A stretch of DNA of 60,000 bases from Symsagittifera roscoffensis (taxonomy: Eukaryota; Xenacoelomorpha; Acoela; Convolutidae): positions 538,287 to 598,286 of the forward strand of contig NC_087063.1 in assembly GCF_963678635.1 (NCBI RefSeq). The letters are read 5' to 3'. A model generated the notes under the pieces. It saw only the letters and a list, made by a program, of their open reading frames with translations. It was not told the DNA's origin and did not search any database. This document shows, one piece after another, positions 34,601-45,925 of the stretch. Numbering within the stretch: the first letter of the stretch is position 1; each line of letters starts with the position of its first letter. The position numbers and the translations under genes were made by a program.

Positions 34601-37600
34601 ATCTACCGATACTAAAGACAGTGACTGCATATAAGTTAGTTAAGAGGAGGGAGCATCTCCTGTTTTTCTTGGCAACAGATGCAACGTAACCCTTCTCCAG
34701 CATCATCTACTGATACTAAAGACAGTGGCTGCATATAAGTTAGTTAAAAGGAGGGAGCGACTCCTGTTCTTCTTGGCAACAGATGCAACCCAACCATTCT
34801 CCAGTCTCATCTACTGATACTAAAGACAGGGACTGCATATAAGTTAGGTAAGGGGAGGGAGCAGCTCCTGCTCTTCTTGGCAACAGATTCAACCTAACCA
34901 CACTCCAGCCTCATCCACTGATACTAAAGACAGGGACTGCATATAAATTCTCTAAAAGCAGTGAGCAGCTCCTGTTTTTCTTGGCAACAGATGCAACCCA
35001 ACCATTCTCCAGTCTCATCTACTGATACTAAAGACAGTGACTGCATATAAGTTAGTTAAGAGGAGGGAGCAGCTCCTGTTCTTCTTGGCAACAGATGCAA
35101 CCCAACCCTTCTCCAGCATCATCTACTGATACTAAAGACAGTGGCTGCATATAAGTTAGTTAAAAGGAGGGAGCAGCTCCTGTTCTTCTTGGCAACAGAT
35201 GCAACCCAACCATTCTCCAGTCTCATCTACTGATACTAAAGACAGGGACTGCATATAAGTTAGTTAAGGGGAGGGAGCAGCTCCTGCTCTTCTTGGCAAC
35301 AGATTCAACCTAACCACACTCCAGCCTCATCCACTGATACTAAAGACAGGGGCTGCATATAAATTCTCTAAAAGGAGTGAGCAGCTCCTGTTCTTCTTGG
35401 CAACAGATGCAACCCAACCATTCTCCAGTCTCATCTACTGATACTAAAGGCAGTGACTGCATATAAGTTAGTTAAGAGGAGGGAGCAGCTCCTGTTCTTC
35501 TTGGCAACAGATGCAACCCAACCATTCTCCAGTCTCAAATACTGATACTAAAGACAGTGACTGCATATAAGTTAGTTAAGAGGAGGGAGCAGCTCCTGCT
35601 CTTCTTGGCAACAGATTCAACCTAACCACACTCCAGCCTCATCCACTGATACTAAAGACAGGGACTGCATATAAATTCGCTAAAAGGAGTGAGCAGCTCC
35701 TGTTCTTCTTGGCAACAGATGCAACCCAACCATTCTCCAGTCTCATCTACTGATACTAAAGACAGTGACTGCATATAAGTTAGTTAAGAGGAGGGAGCAG
35801 CTCCTGTTCTTCTTGGCAACAAATGCAATCCAACCATTCTCCAGTCTCATCTACTGATACTAAAGACAGTGACTGCATATATGTTAGTTAAGAGGAGGGA
35901 GCTTCTTGGCAACAGATTCAACCTAACCACACTCCAGCCTCATCCACTGATAGTAAAGACAGGGACTGCATATAATTTCGCTAAAAGGAGTGAGCAGCTC
36001 CTGTTCTTCTTGGCAACAGATTCAACCCAACCATTCTCCAGTCTCATCTACTGATACTAAAGACAGTGACTGCATATAAGTTAATTAAGAGGAGGGAGCA
36101 GCTCCTGTTCTTCTTGGCAACAGATGCAACCCAACCGTTCCCCAGTCTCATCTACTGATACTAAAGACAGTGACTGCATATAAGTTAGTTAAGAGGAGGG
36201 ACCAGCTCCTGCTCTTCTTGGCAACAGATTCAACCTAACCACTCTCCAGCCTCATCCACTGATACTAAAGACAGGGACTGCATATAAATTCGCTAAAAGG
36301 AGTTAGCAGCTCCTGTTCTTCTTGGCAACAGATGCAACCCAACCATTCTCCAGTCTCATCTACTAATACTAAAGACAGTGACTGCATATAAGTTAGTTAA
36401 GAGGAGGGAGCAGCTCCTGTTCTTCTTGGCAACAGATGCAACCTAACCCTTCTCCAGCATCATCTACTGATACTAAAGACAGTGGCTGCATATAAATTAG
36501 TTGAGAGGAGGGAGCAGCTCCTGCTCTTCTTGGCAACAGATGCAACCTAACCCATCTCCAGTCTCATCTACTGATACTAAAGACAGTGACTGCATATAAG
36601 TTCGTTAAGAGGAGGGAGCAGCTCCTGTTCTTCTTGGCAACAGATGCAACCTAACCCTTCTCCAGCATCATCTACTGATACTAAAGACAGTGACTGCATA
36701 TAAGTTAGTTAAGAGGAGGGAGCAGCTCCTGTTATTCTTGGCAACAGATGCAACCTAACCCTTCTCCAGTCTCATCTACTGATACTAAAGACAGTGACTG
36801 CATATAAGTTAGTTAAGAGGAGGGAGCTTCTTGGCAACAGATTCAACCTAACCACACTCCAGCCTCATCCACTGATACTAAAGACAGGGACTGCATATAA
36901 ATTCGCTAAAAGGAGTGAGCAGATCCTGTTCTCCTTGGCAACAGATGCAACTCAACCATTCTCCAGCCTAATCTACTGATACTAAAGACAGTGGTTGCAT
37001 ATAAGTCAGTTAAGAGGAGGGAGCAGCTCCTGCTTTTCTTGGCAACAGATTCAACCTAACCACACTCCAGCCTCATCCACTGATACTAAAGACAGGGACT
37101 GCAGATAAATTCGCTAAAAGGAGTGAGCAGCTCCTGTTCTTCTTGGCAACAGATGCAACCTAACCCTTCTCCAGCCTAATCTACTGATACTAAAGACAGT
37201 GGCTGCATATAAGTTAGTTAAGAGGAGGGAGCAGCTCCTGCTCTTCTTGGCAACAGATTCAACCTAACCACACTCCAGCCTCATCCACTGATACTTAAGA
37301 CAGGGACTACATATAAATTCGCTAAAAGGAGTGAGCAGCTCCTGTTCTTCTTGGCAACAGATGCAACCTAACCCTTCTCCAGCCTAATCTACTGATACTA
37401 AAGACAGTGGCTGCATATAAGTTAGTTAAGAGGAGGGAGCAGCTCCTGCTCTTCTTGGCAACATATTCAACCTAACCACACTCCAGCCTCATCCACTGAT
37501 TCCAAAGACAGGGACTGCATATAAATTCGCTAAAAGGAGTGAGCAGCTCCTGTTCTTCTTGGCAACAGATGCAACCTAACCCTTCTCCAGCCTCATCTAC

Positions 37601-39010
37601 TGATACTAAAGACAGTGGCTGCATATAAGTTACTTAAGAGGATGGAGCAGCTCCTGCTCTTCTTGGCAACAGATTCAACCCCACCATTCTCCAGTCTCAT
37701 CTACTGATACTAAAGACAGTGGCTGCATATAAATTACTTAAGAGGATGGAGCAGCTCCTGTTCTTCTTGGCAACAGATGCAACCTAACCATTCTCCAGCC
37801 TAATCTACTGATACTAAAGACAGTGGCTGCATATAAGTCAGTTAAGAGAAGGATCAGCTCCTGCTCTTCTTGGCAACAGATTCAATCTAACCACACTCCA
37901 GCCTCATCCACTGATACTAAAGACAGGGACTGCATATAATTTCGTTAAAAGGAGTGAGCAGCTCCTGTTCTTCTTGGCAACAGATGCAACCTAACCCTTC
38001 TCCAGCCTAATCTACTGATACTAAAGACAGCGGCTGCATATAAGTTAGTTAAGAGGAGGGAGCAGCTCCTGCTCTTCTTGGCAGCAGATTCAACCTAACC
38101 CCACTCCAGCCTCATCCACTGATACTAAACACAGGGACTGCATATAATTTCGTTAAAAGGAGTGAGCAGCTCCTGTTCTTCTTGGCAACAGATGCAACCT
38201 AACCCTTCTCCAGCCTAATCTACTGATACTAAAGACAGTGGCTGCATATAAGTTAGTTAAGAGGAGGGAGCAGCTCCTGCTCTTCTTGGCAACAGATTCA
38301 ACTTAACCACACTCCAGCCTCATCCACTGATTCCAGAGACAGGGACTGCATATAAATTCGCTAAAAGGAGTGAGCAGCTCCTGTTCTTCTTGGCAACAGA
38401 TGCAACCTAACCCTTCTCCAGCCTCATCTACTGATACTAAAAACAATGGCTGCATATAAGTTACTTAAGAGGATGGAGCAGCTCCTGCTCTTCTTGGCAA
38501 CAGATTCAACCCAACCATTCTCCAGTCTCATCTACTGGTACTAAAGACAGTGCCTGCATATAAGTTAGTTGAGAGGAGGGAGCAGTTCCTGTTCTTCTTG
38601 GCAACAGATGCAACCTAACCCTTCTCCAGCCTAATCTACTGATACTAAAGACAGTCGCTGCATATAAGTTAGTTAAGAGGAGGGAGCAGCTCCTGCTCTT
38701 CTTGACAACAGATTCAACTTAACCACACTCCAGCCTCATCGACTGATACTAAAGACAGTTACTGCATATAAATTCGCTAAAAGAAGTGAGCAGCTCCTGT
38801 TTTTCTTGGCAACAGATGCAACCTAACCCTTCTCCAGCCTCATCTACTGATACTAAAGACAGTGGCTGCATATAAGTTAGTTGAGAGGAGGGAGCAGCTC
38901 CTGCTCTTCTTGGCAACATATTCAACCTAACCTTACTCCAGCCTCATCCACTGATACTAAAGACAGGGACTGCATATAAAATCGCTTTTAGCAGCTCTTG
39001 TTCTTCTTGG
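31640..39010 (+). repeat. Array A, mixed right arm with second monomer type
   Basis: From 31665 on, a second monomer type alternates with the common one. It has GATTCAACCTAACCACACTCC, AGCCTCATCCACTGATAC, GACAGGGACTGC and AAATTCGCTAAAAGGAGTGAG. Towards 39 kb the common type also shifts (CAACCTAACCCTTCTCC, AGTGGCTGC). This arm from about 33.7 kb is repeated at 54.0-60.0 kb. Confidence 0.85.
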
Positions 39011-39255
39011 AAACCACTCAAAGCTGGAAAACCTGAGAGATTTCGAAAGGTGTCGTGTTTAAGGCTTCAACTACTCATGTTCGGCTTAATCTATCCTTTT
39101 AGGTTATCCGATGTTTTTGCGTGACTATTCAAACATTTCAAGAAATTGGTGGATCTAGTTTATTTGAGGACCACAGTGTCCTTTAGAAAATGAAGTGGCC
39201 TTTTTTTAGAAGGTTTAATGGTTTGATTTTGGTGCTATACTCTCCGATTTTGCAG

Positions 39256-39659
39256 AGTTGGGCCAGGAAAGTGCGAATCTGAGCTCTCTGAAGTGTGGAT
39301 CCTATTTCCTGGTTCGATGTCCCGTAGACAACGTCTACAACTCTGATGAGAATCACAATGACGTCGAGACGAAATTCGCCTACCATAGATGCAAATTAGC
39401 CAGTCATGTGGAAGATTTTGTCTTTGCGCTGTACGACATAGACTCGGGCGAGATTGTGTTTGCACACAGAAAGAATATTTTTGTGCTGCCGTCTCAGTTT
39501 TATGGACCCGATTTCCCCCTAGTGACCTGGGACGCATCCTTCATTATGTCGGACAAAATACTCGATGTAAACTTTGTCCGGCAAGAGTTAGAGTGTACGG
39601 CTGTGTACCCGACCAAAACTTCGGTCCATTTCATATACCCGGACTACTTAGCTTTTTAA
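39256..39659 (+). pseudogene. Orphan copy of Tudor terminal exon 6
   Basis: All 404 bp are present with an intact acceptor (GATTTTGCAG), no frameshift and a stop (TAA instead of TGA). I count seven base changes against 6554-6957. They give three residue changes (N613Y, R626K, G662R in the numbering of the visible protein) plus silent ones. No exon 5, donor or promoter accompanies it. It could only be translated if it were spliced as an alternative last exon to exon 5 across about 33 kb; otherwise it is a dead exon carried by the satellite unit. Confidence 0.85.
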
Positions 39660-41006
39660 AACTATTTCTGCTCGACGCAAAATTTTCATTTTAATTTTAC
39701 TCCCTATTTGTTTCTGTTTAATTGATCGGATCAATTGATATATTTCATCTTTTGTGCCCGCACTTAACAGTCTAACTGAACCAATTGGTAGGGAAAGTGA
39801 CCAGTTATCCGTAAAAATTGTTTGGTTCATATATACAAACATGCGTCATTTGGGCGTTGTCTTCTTTTTTGAGCATCAAGATATCAAGTTCAAATTCTAC
39901 GCTCTGCTTTTTGACTTCTGTATTGTTTTTAAATTCATTTAAATTCATTTGCTAAAAGAAAGGCAAATGGCAATTTTTTCGACTTTGAAAGTGGAAAAAG
40001 TGCAAAAAAGGTCAACGACTTCTAGCTTCGAAGTTGGATATTCATTAAGATATGGATATTAGATTTGAGATATAAGGATATTTCAGAGCATCAAAAATTA
40101 GCTATTAATCCAGTTTTTTTTTCAAATTGGATCAATTTAATCCAGAAAACGTCAATCATAAAGACTTTTTCTTTGATTTTTGAAATTTGACATTTTTTTG
40201 GTTTCTGTGCGTTCATTGACCTTTTTCCAACTGTCTGTTGGCTCTGTTTTTTTTCTGCTAGCAGTTTGGTCACGAGCAAATTGCTTATTTTAGCTGTTTG
40301 ACTTGTGATTTCTTTTGTCGCTTAGGCCAAATTCATTTGCTAAACGCAAGGCAGTTTACGTACGTTTGCCATTATCACAATGCTAAGGCGTGTGTTATAG
40401 AGCTTGATTTCTGTCTTGACTTAGTAAAAAAAAACATTTGTATGTAAATTGAATTTAATGCAGAAAATTGATTTCGCTTTATACAAATAATGATACAAAT
40501 ATTCAAAATTGATCTTCTTAGGAGTATACAAAAATCCTCGAACCATCAGGGTTTTTGATCTTATCAATAAGTAGTGCTGGAAAAAAAAAGTAAAATGCAG
40601 TCAGACAAAGAGACATAGGTTGTCCGCTCACGCAAAAGACCGGAAATAAGACCGACGCCACATAACCAGTTTCAAAACGCACAAAATTTTAACTTAGCAA
40701 TTCATTTGAGAAACGAACTTGCCTGAGCTTGATTGACAGGTTTTCTGTCAACTTTGTATTTTGTCAAAAGGCCAAACTTAATATACGCGCTCAAAATCCC
40801 CGGTGCTGAAAAATTTATGTAATCCTTAAGTGAATGCGAATTTATAGTCTTTTCCGAGCCATTTAAAAGCCGTAAGTTTGAAACTGCTTCGTTTCAGTTG
40901 TGTTAATTACTTAGACTACATTTTTTTGTCGATTTCTTTTTTCGTCACACTTTTTTTCTACTTGATCGTACCTTAATGAGATCAGATAATCATTGACAGG
41001 TAGTGC
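39660..41006 (+). other. Duplicated 3' flank, non-coding
   Basis: Corresponds to 6958-8541. The short frames here are not conserved between the two copies. A degenerate dispersed repeat (about 40165-40265) is retained. Confidence 0.75.
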
Positions 41007-41734
41007 TGCAACTAAAACACTGTCTAGTCTCATCCACTGAGACTAAAAACAGTGGTTGCATATAAGTTAGTTAAGAGGAGGGAGCAGCTCCTGTTCTTCT
41101 TGGCAGCAGATTCAACCTACCCACTCTCCAGCCTCATCCATTGATACTAAAGACAGTTACTGCATATAAGTTCGCTAAAAGGAGTGAGCAGCTCCTGTTC
41201 TTCTTGGCAACAGATGCAACCTAACCCTTCTCCAGCATCATCTTCTGATACTAAAGACAGTGGCTGCATATAAGTCGGTTAAGAGGAGGGAGCAGCTCCT
41301 TTTCTTCTTGGCAGCAGATGTAACCTAACCACTCTCCAGCCTCATCCACTGAGACTGAAGACAGTGACTGATGTAAGTTACCTAAGAGGAGGGAGTAGCT
41401 CCTGTTCTTCTTTGCAACCTAACCCTTCTCCAGCCTTATCTTCTGCTACTGAAAACAGTGATGGCTTATAAGGTAATTAAAAGAAGGGAGCAGCTCCTGT
41501 TCTTCTTGGCAACAGATGCATTCTAACCACTTTCAAGCCTCATTCACTGAGACTTAAGACAGTTACTGCATATTAGTTCGTGAAGAGGTTAGATCAGCTC
41601 CTGCTCTTTCTGGCAACAGATGCAACCTATCCGTTCTCCAGACTCATCCAATGAATCTGAAGGCAGTGTTTTCTTATAATTTAGGTAAGAGGATCGAGGA
41701 GCCCCTTCTCTTCTCCGCATTAGGTACAACCTAA

Positions 41735-41773
41735 CCACTGTCTAGCCTCATTCGCTGAGACTGAAGACAGTGG
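41735..41773. repeat. Representative intra-monomer dyad (hairpin)
   Basis: CCACTGTCT (41735-41743) pairs perfectly with AGACAGTGG (41765-41773). Just inside, AGCCTCA faces TGAGACT with one G-T type mismatch. At the array edge (8553-8590) the inner pair AGTCTCA/TGAGACT is perfect around loop TCCAC, and the outer arm has one mismatch. Confidence 0.8.
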
Positions 41774-43149
41774 CTGCAAATGAAATAATTAAGAAGAGGG
41801 AGCCGCTCCTGCTCTTCTTGGCAACAGATGCATCTTAACCTCTGTTCAGCCTCATCCATTGAGACTGACTACTATGACTGCATATAATACACTTAAGAGG
41901 AGGAAGTAGCTCTTGCTCTTCTTGACAATAGATTCAACCTAATCACTTTTCAGCTTCATCCACTGAGACTGAATACAATGACGGCACCTAAAGTAGTTAG
42001 GAGGAGTGAGCAGCTCCTGTTTTTCTTGGCAACACATATAACTTAGCTACTGTATAGCCTCAACCACTTAGACTGAAGACAGTGACTGCATAATAGTTCT
42101 TTAAGAGGAGGGAGCACCGCCTGCTCTTCTTGGCAACAGATGTAATTTAACTAGTCTCCATTCTCATTCACAGACTGCTGAAGACAATGACTGCATATAA
42201 GTTAATTAAGAGGAGGGAGCAGCTCCCAATCTTCTTGACAACAAATGCAACCCAACCACTTTCAAACGTACTCCACTGAGACTAAAGACGTTGACTGCAT
42301 ATTAGTTAGTTAAAAGGAGTGAGCAGCGCCTGTTTTTTTTGGCAACAGTTGCAACTAGCTAATGTATAGCCTCATTCACTAAGACTTAAGACAGTTACTG
42401 CATCTAAGTTCATAAAAAGGAGAGATCAGCTCCTGCTCTTCCTAGCAACAGAAGAATCGTATCTACTCTCCAGTCTCATCCAATGAGACTGAAGACAGTG
42501 GTATCTTATAATTTGGGTAAGACGAGCTTGTGTCTTCGTTTCTTATCGGCAACAGATACAACCTAACCACTGTCTAGCCTCATTCACTGAGAGTGGAGAC
42601 AGTGGCTGCAATTAAAATAATTAGGAAGAGGGAGCCACTCCTGCTCTTCTTGGCAACAGATGCATCTTAACTACTGTTCCGCCTCATCCAATGAGGCTGA
42701 CGACTGTGACTGCTTATAAGTTAGTTGGGAAGAGGGAGTAGCTCCTGCTCTTCTTGGAACCATATGCAACTTAGCCACTGTATAGTCTCAACCACTAAGA
42801 CTGAAGACAAAGACTGCATATTAGATCTTTAAGACGAGGGGGCAGCTTCTGCTCTTCCTGGCAACAGATGCAACCTAACTACTCTCCAGACTCATCCACT
42901 GAGACTGAAGAAAGTGACTGCGTATAAGTTAGTTAAGAGGAATAAGCAGGTCTCACTCTTCTTGAAAACAGTTGCAACCTAACCACTTTCAAACCCAATC
43001 CATTGAGACTAAAGACGTTGACTGCATGTTAGTTAGTTAAAGGAAAGAGCAGCTGCTGTTTTTTTGTCAACAGATGTTAACTAGCCTCTGTATAGCCTCA
43101 TCCGCTGAGATTGATGACAGTGACTGCCTTTTAGTTCTTCAAGAAGAGG

Positions 43150-43265
43150 GAGCAGCTCCTGCTCTTCTTGGCAACAGATTCAACCTAACCACACTCCAGC
43201 CTCATCCACTGATACTAAAGACAGGGACTAATGCAACCTAATACTAAAGACAGGGACTTAGGGAT
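43150..43265 (+). repeat. Young-type monomer patch within old array
   Basis: GATTCAACCTAACCACACTCC and CTCATCCACTGATACTAAAG, typical of the second monomer type of array A, appear here among old monomers. They are followed by a short direct repeat of ATACTAAAGACAGGGACT. The duplicated copy is at about 46975-47090. Confidence 0.7.
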
Positions 43266-44189
43266 GCAACCTAATTACTCTCACGACTCATCTATAGAGA
43301 CTGAAGACAGTAGCTGCATATAAGTTAACTTAGAGGAGGAAGCAGTTCCTGCTCTTTTTTGCACCAGATGCATTTTAACCACTGTCTAGGCTCAATCAAT
43401 GGGACTGAAAACAGTGACTGCATATAAGTTAGTTAAGAGGAGCAAACAGTTCCTGCTCTTCTTGGTACCAGATGCAACTCAACAACTGCCTAGCCTCATC
43501 CACTGAGACTGTAGAAACTGACCGCATTTAAGTTGGTTTAGAGAAGGAAGCAGTTCCTGCTTTTCTTGGCACCAGATGCAACTTAACCACTGCCTAGGCT
43601 CATCCACTGAGTCTGAAAAAACTGACTGCATATAAGTTAGTTTAGAAAAGGGAGCAGTTCCTGCTCTTTTTGACAAAGATGTAACTTAAAAACTATCTAG
43701 ACTCATCCACTGAAACTGAAGACAGTGGTCTCGTATAAGTTTTTTGAGAGGATGGAGCAGCTCTTGCTCTTCTTGACAATTGATGCAACTTAAACACTGT
43801 CTAGCCTCATCCAATAAGACAGAAGATACTGATTGCATTTGAGTTAGTTAAGAGGATGAAGCAGCTTCTGCTCATTTTAGCAGCAGTTGCAACTTAACCA
43901 CTGTCTAGCCTCAACCACTGAGACTGAAGACACTGACTGCGTTTAAGTTAGTTAAGAGGATGGAGCAGCTCCTGTTCTTCTTTGCAACAGATGCAATCTA
44001 ACCCTTCTCCAACTTTATCTTCTGCTACTGAAAACACTGATGGCTTATAAGTTAGTTAAAAGAAGGGAGCAGCTCCTGTTCCTCTTGGCAACAGATGCAT
44101 TCCAACCACTGTCTAGCCTCATTCATTGCGACTGAAGACAGTGACTGCATATAAGTTCGTTAGAGAAGGGATCAGCCGCTGTTCTTCTT

Positions 44190-45700
44190 GGCAACAGATG
44201 CATTTACATCACTCTCTAGCCTCATCCATTGCGACTGAAGACAGTGAATGCATGTAAGTTACTTAAAAGGAGAAGGCAACTTCTGCTCAGTTTAGCAACA
44301 GTTGCAACTTAAGCACTGTCTAGCCTCTCCACTGAGACTGAAGACACTGATTGCGTTTGAGTTAATTAAGAGGATGGAGGAGCATCTTCTTTTCCTGGCA
44401 ACAGATGCATCTATATCACTCTCCAGCCTCGTCCACTGAGAATGAAGACAGTGACTGCACATAAGTTAGTTAAGAGAAGGGATCAGCTCCTGTTCTTCTT
44501 GGCAACAGATGCATCTACATCACTGTCTAGCCTCATCCATTGCGACTGAATACAGTGACTGCATGTAAGTTACTTAAGAGGAGAAAGCAGCTTCTGCTCA
44601 GTTTAGCAACAGTTGCAACTTAACCACTCTCTGGCCTCATCCACTGAGACTTAAGATACTGACTGCGTTCGAGTTAATTAAGAGGATGGAGGAGCATCTT
44701 CTTTTCTTGGCAACAGATGCATCTACATCACTCTCCAGCCTCTTTCACTGAGAATGAAGACAGTGACGGCACATAAAGTAGTTAAGAGAAGGGATCAGCC
44801 GCTGTTCTTCTTGGCAACAGATGCATTTACATCACTCTCTAGCCTCATCCATTGCGACTGAAGACGGTGACTGCATGTAAGTTACTTAAAAGGAGAAAGC
44901 AGCTTCTGCTCAGTTTAGCAACAGTTGCAACTTAAGCACTGTCTAGCCTCGTCCACTGAGACTGAAGACACTGATTGCGTTTGAGTTAATTAAGAGGATG
45001 GAGGAGGATCTTCTTTTCTTGGCAACAGATGCATCTACATCACTCTCCAGCCTCTTTCACTGAGAATGAAGACAGTGACGGCACATAAAGTAGTTAAGAG
45101 AAGGGATCAGCCGCTGTTCTTCTTGGCAACAGATGCATTTACATCACTCTCTAGCCTCATCCATTGCGACTGAAGACGGTGACTGCATGTAAGTTACTTA
45201 AAAGGAGAAAGCAGCTTCTGCTCAGTTTAGCAACAGTTGCAACTTAAGCACTGTCTAGCCTCGTCCACTGAGACTGAAGACACTGATTGCGTTTGAGTTA
45301 ATTAAGAGGATGGAGGAGGATCTTCTTTTCTTGGCAACAGATGCATCTACATCACTCTCCAGCCTCTTTCACTGAGAATGAAGACAGTGACGGCACATAA
45401 AGTAGTTAAGAGAAGGGATCAGCCGCTGTTCTTCTTGGCAACAGATGCATTTACATCACTCTCTAGCCTCATCCATTGCGACTGAAGACGGTGACTGCAT
45501 GTAAGTTACTTAAAAGGAGAAAGCAGCTTCTGCTCAGTTTAGCAACAGTTGCAACTTAAGCACTGTCTAGCCTCGTCCACTGAGACTGAAGACACTGATT
45601 GCGTTTGAGTTAATAAAGAGGATGGAGGAGCATCTTCTTTTCTTGGCAACAGATGCATCTACATCACTCTCCAGCCTCTTCCACTGAGAATGAAGACAGT
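44190..45700 (+). repeat. 312-bp (three-monomer) higher-order repeat
   Basis: ATGCATTTACATCACTCTC recurs at 44821, 45133 and 45445, exactly 312 bp apart, and at 44198. The three monomer types in each unit start with ATGCATTTAC, TTGCAACTTAAGC and ATGCATCTACATC. Confidence 0.85.
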
Positions 45701-45925
45701 GACTGCACATAATTTAGTTAAGAGAAGGGATCAGCTCCTGTTCTTCTTGGCAACAGATGCATCTACATCACTGTCTAGCCTCATCCATTGCGACTGAATA
45801 CAGTGACTGCATGTAAGTTACTTAAGAGGAGAAAGCAGCTTCTGCTCAGTTTAGCAAGAGTTGCAACTTAACCACTCTCTGGCCTCATCCACTGAGACTT
45901 AAGATACTGACTGCGTTCGAGTTAA

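Larger units (their letters stand above)
8542..39010 (+). repeat. Satellite array A: about 290 monomers of 104 bp
   Basis: Head-to-tail monomers, all in one orientation, about 44% GC in the commonest form. Each runs CAGTCTCATCTACTGATACT, AAAGACAGTGACTGCATATA, AGTTAGTTAAGAGGAGGGAG, CAGCTCCTGTTCTTCTTGGC, AACAGATGCAACCCAACCAT, TCTC. The first monomer (8542-8640) is shared with the start of array B and is of the old, hairpin-bearing type. The array ends in a truncated monomer joined at TTGG to intron 5 sequence at 39007-39010. No match to a known satellite can be claimed without a search. Confidence 0.97.
39011..41006 (+). repeat. Second copy of intron 5 end, exon 6 and 3' flank
   Basis: Matches 6309-8541. 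The offset is exactly 32,702 through the exon, with several indels afterwards (a 240-bp segment missing; about 70 bp in place of the 38-bp repeat). The left junction lies inside a satellite monomer at a shared TTGG (39007-39010, equal to 6305-6308). On the right it runs into array B through the same first monomer as array A. Confidence 0.95.
42101..45925 (+). repeat. 3.8-kb tandem duplication in array B, copy 1
   Basis: Starts near GGAGCACCGCCTG (42111), which recurs at 45936, an offset of 3825 bp (about 37 monomers). Private sequence such as the abnormal monomer at 43150-43260 is present in both copies with very few differences, so the duplication is recent although the monomers themselves are old. 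Confidence 0.85.

Noticed and set aside
35869-36979. Plus-strand 61-codon frames in satellite (also near 56268 and 57193)
   Set aside because: These are again satellite monomers with a local deletion (GGGAGCTTCTTGG); there is no start context, no domain and no conservation beyond the duplicated block.
8542-39010. CRISPR array
   Set aside because: The direct repeats are contiguous 104-bp units with no unique spacers, in DNA that is clearly eukaryotic.
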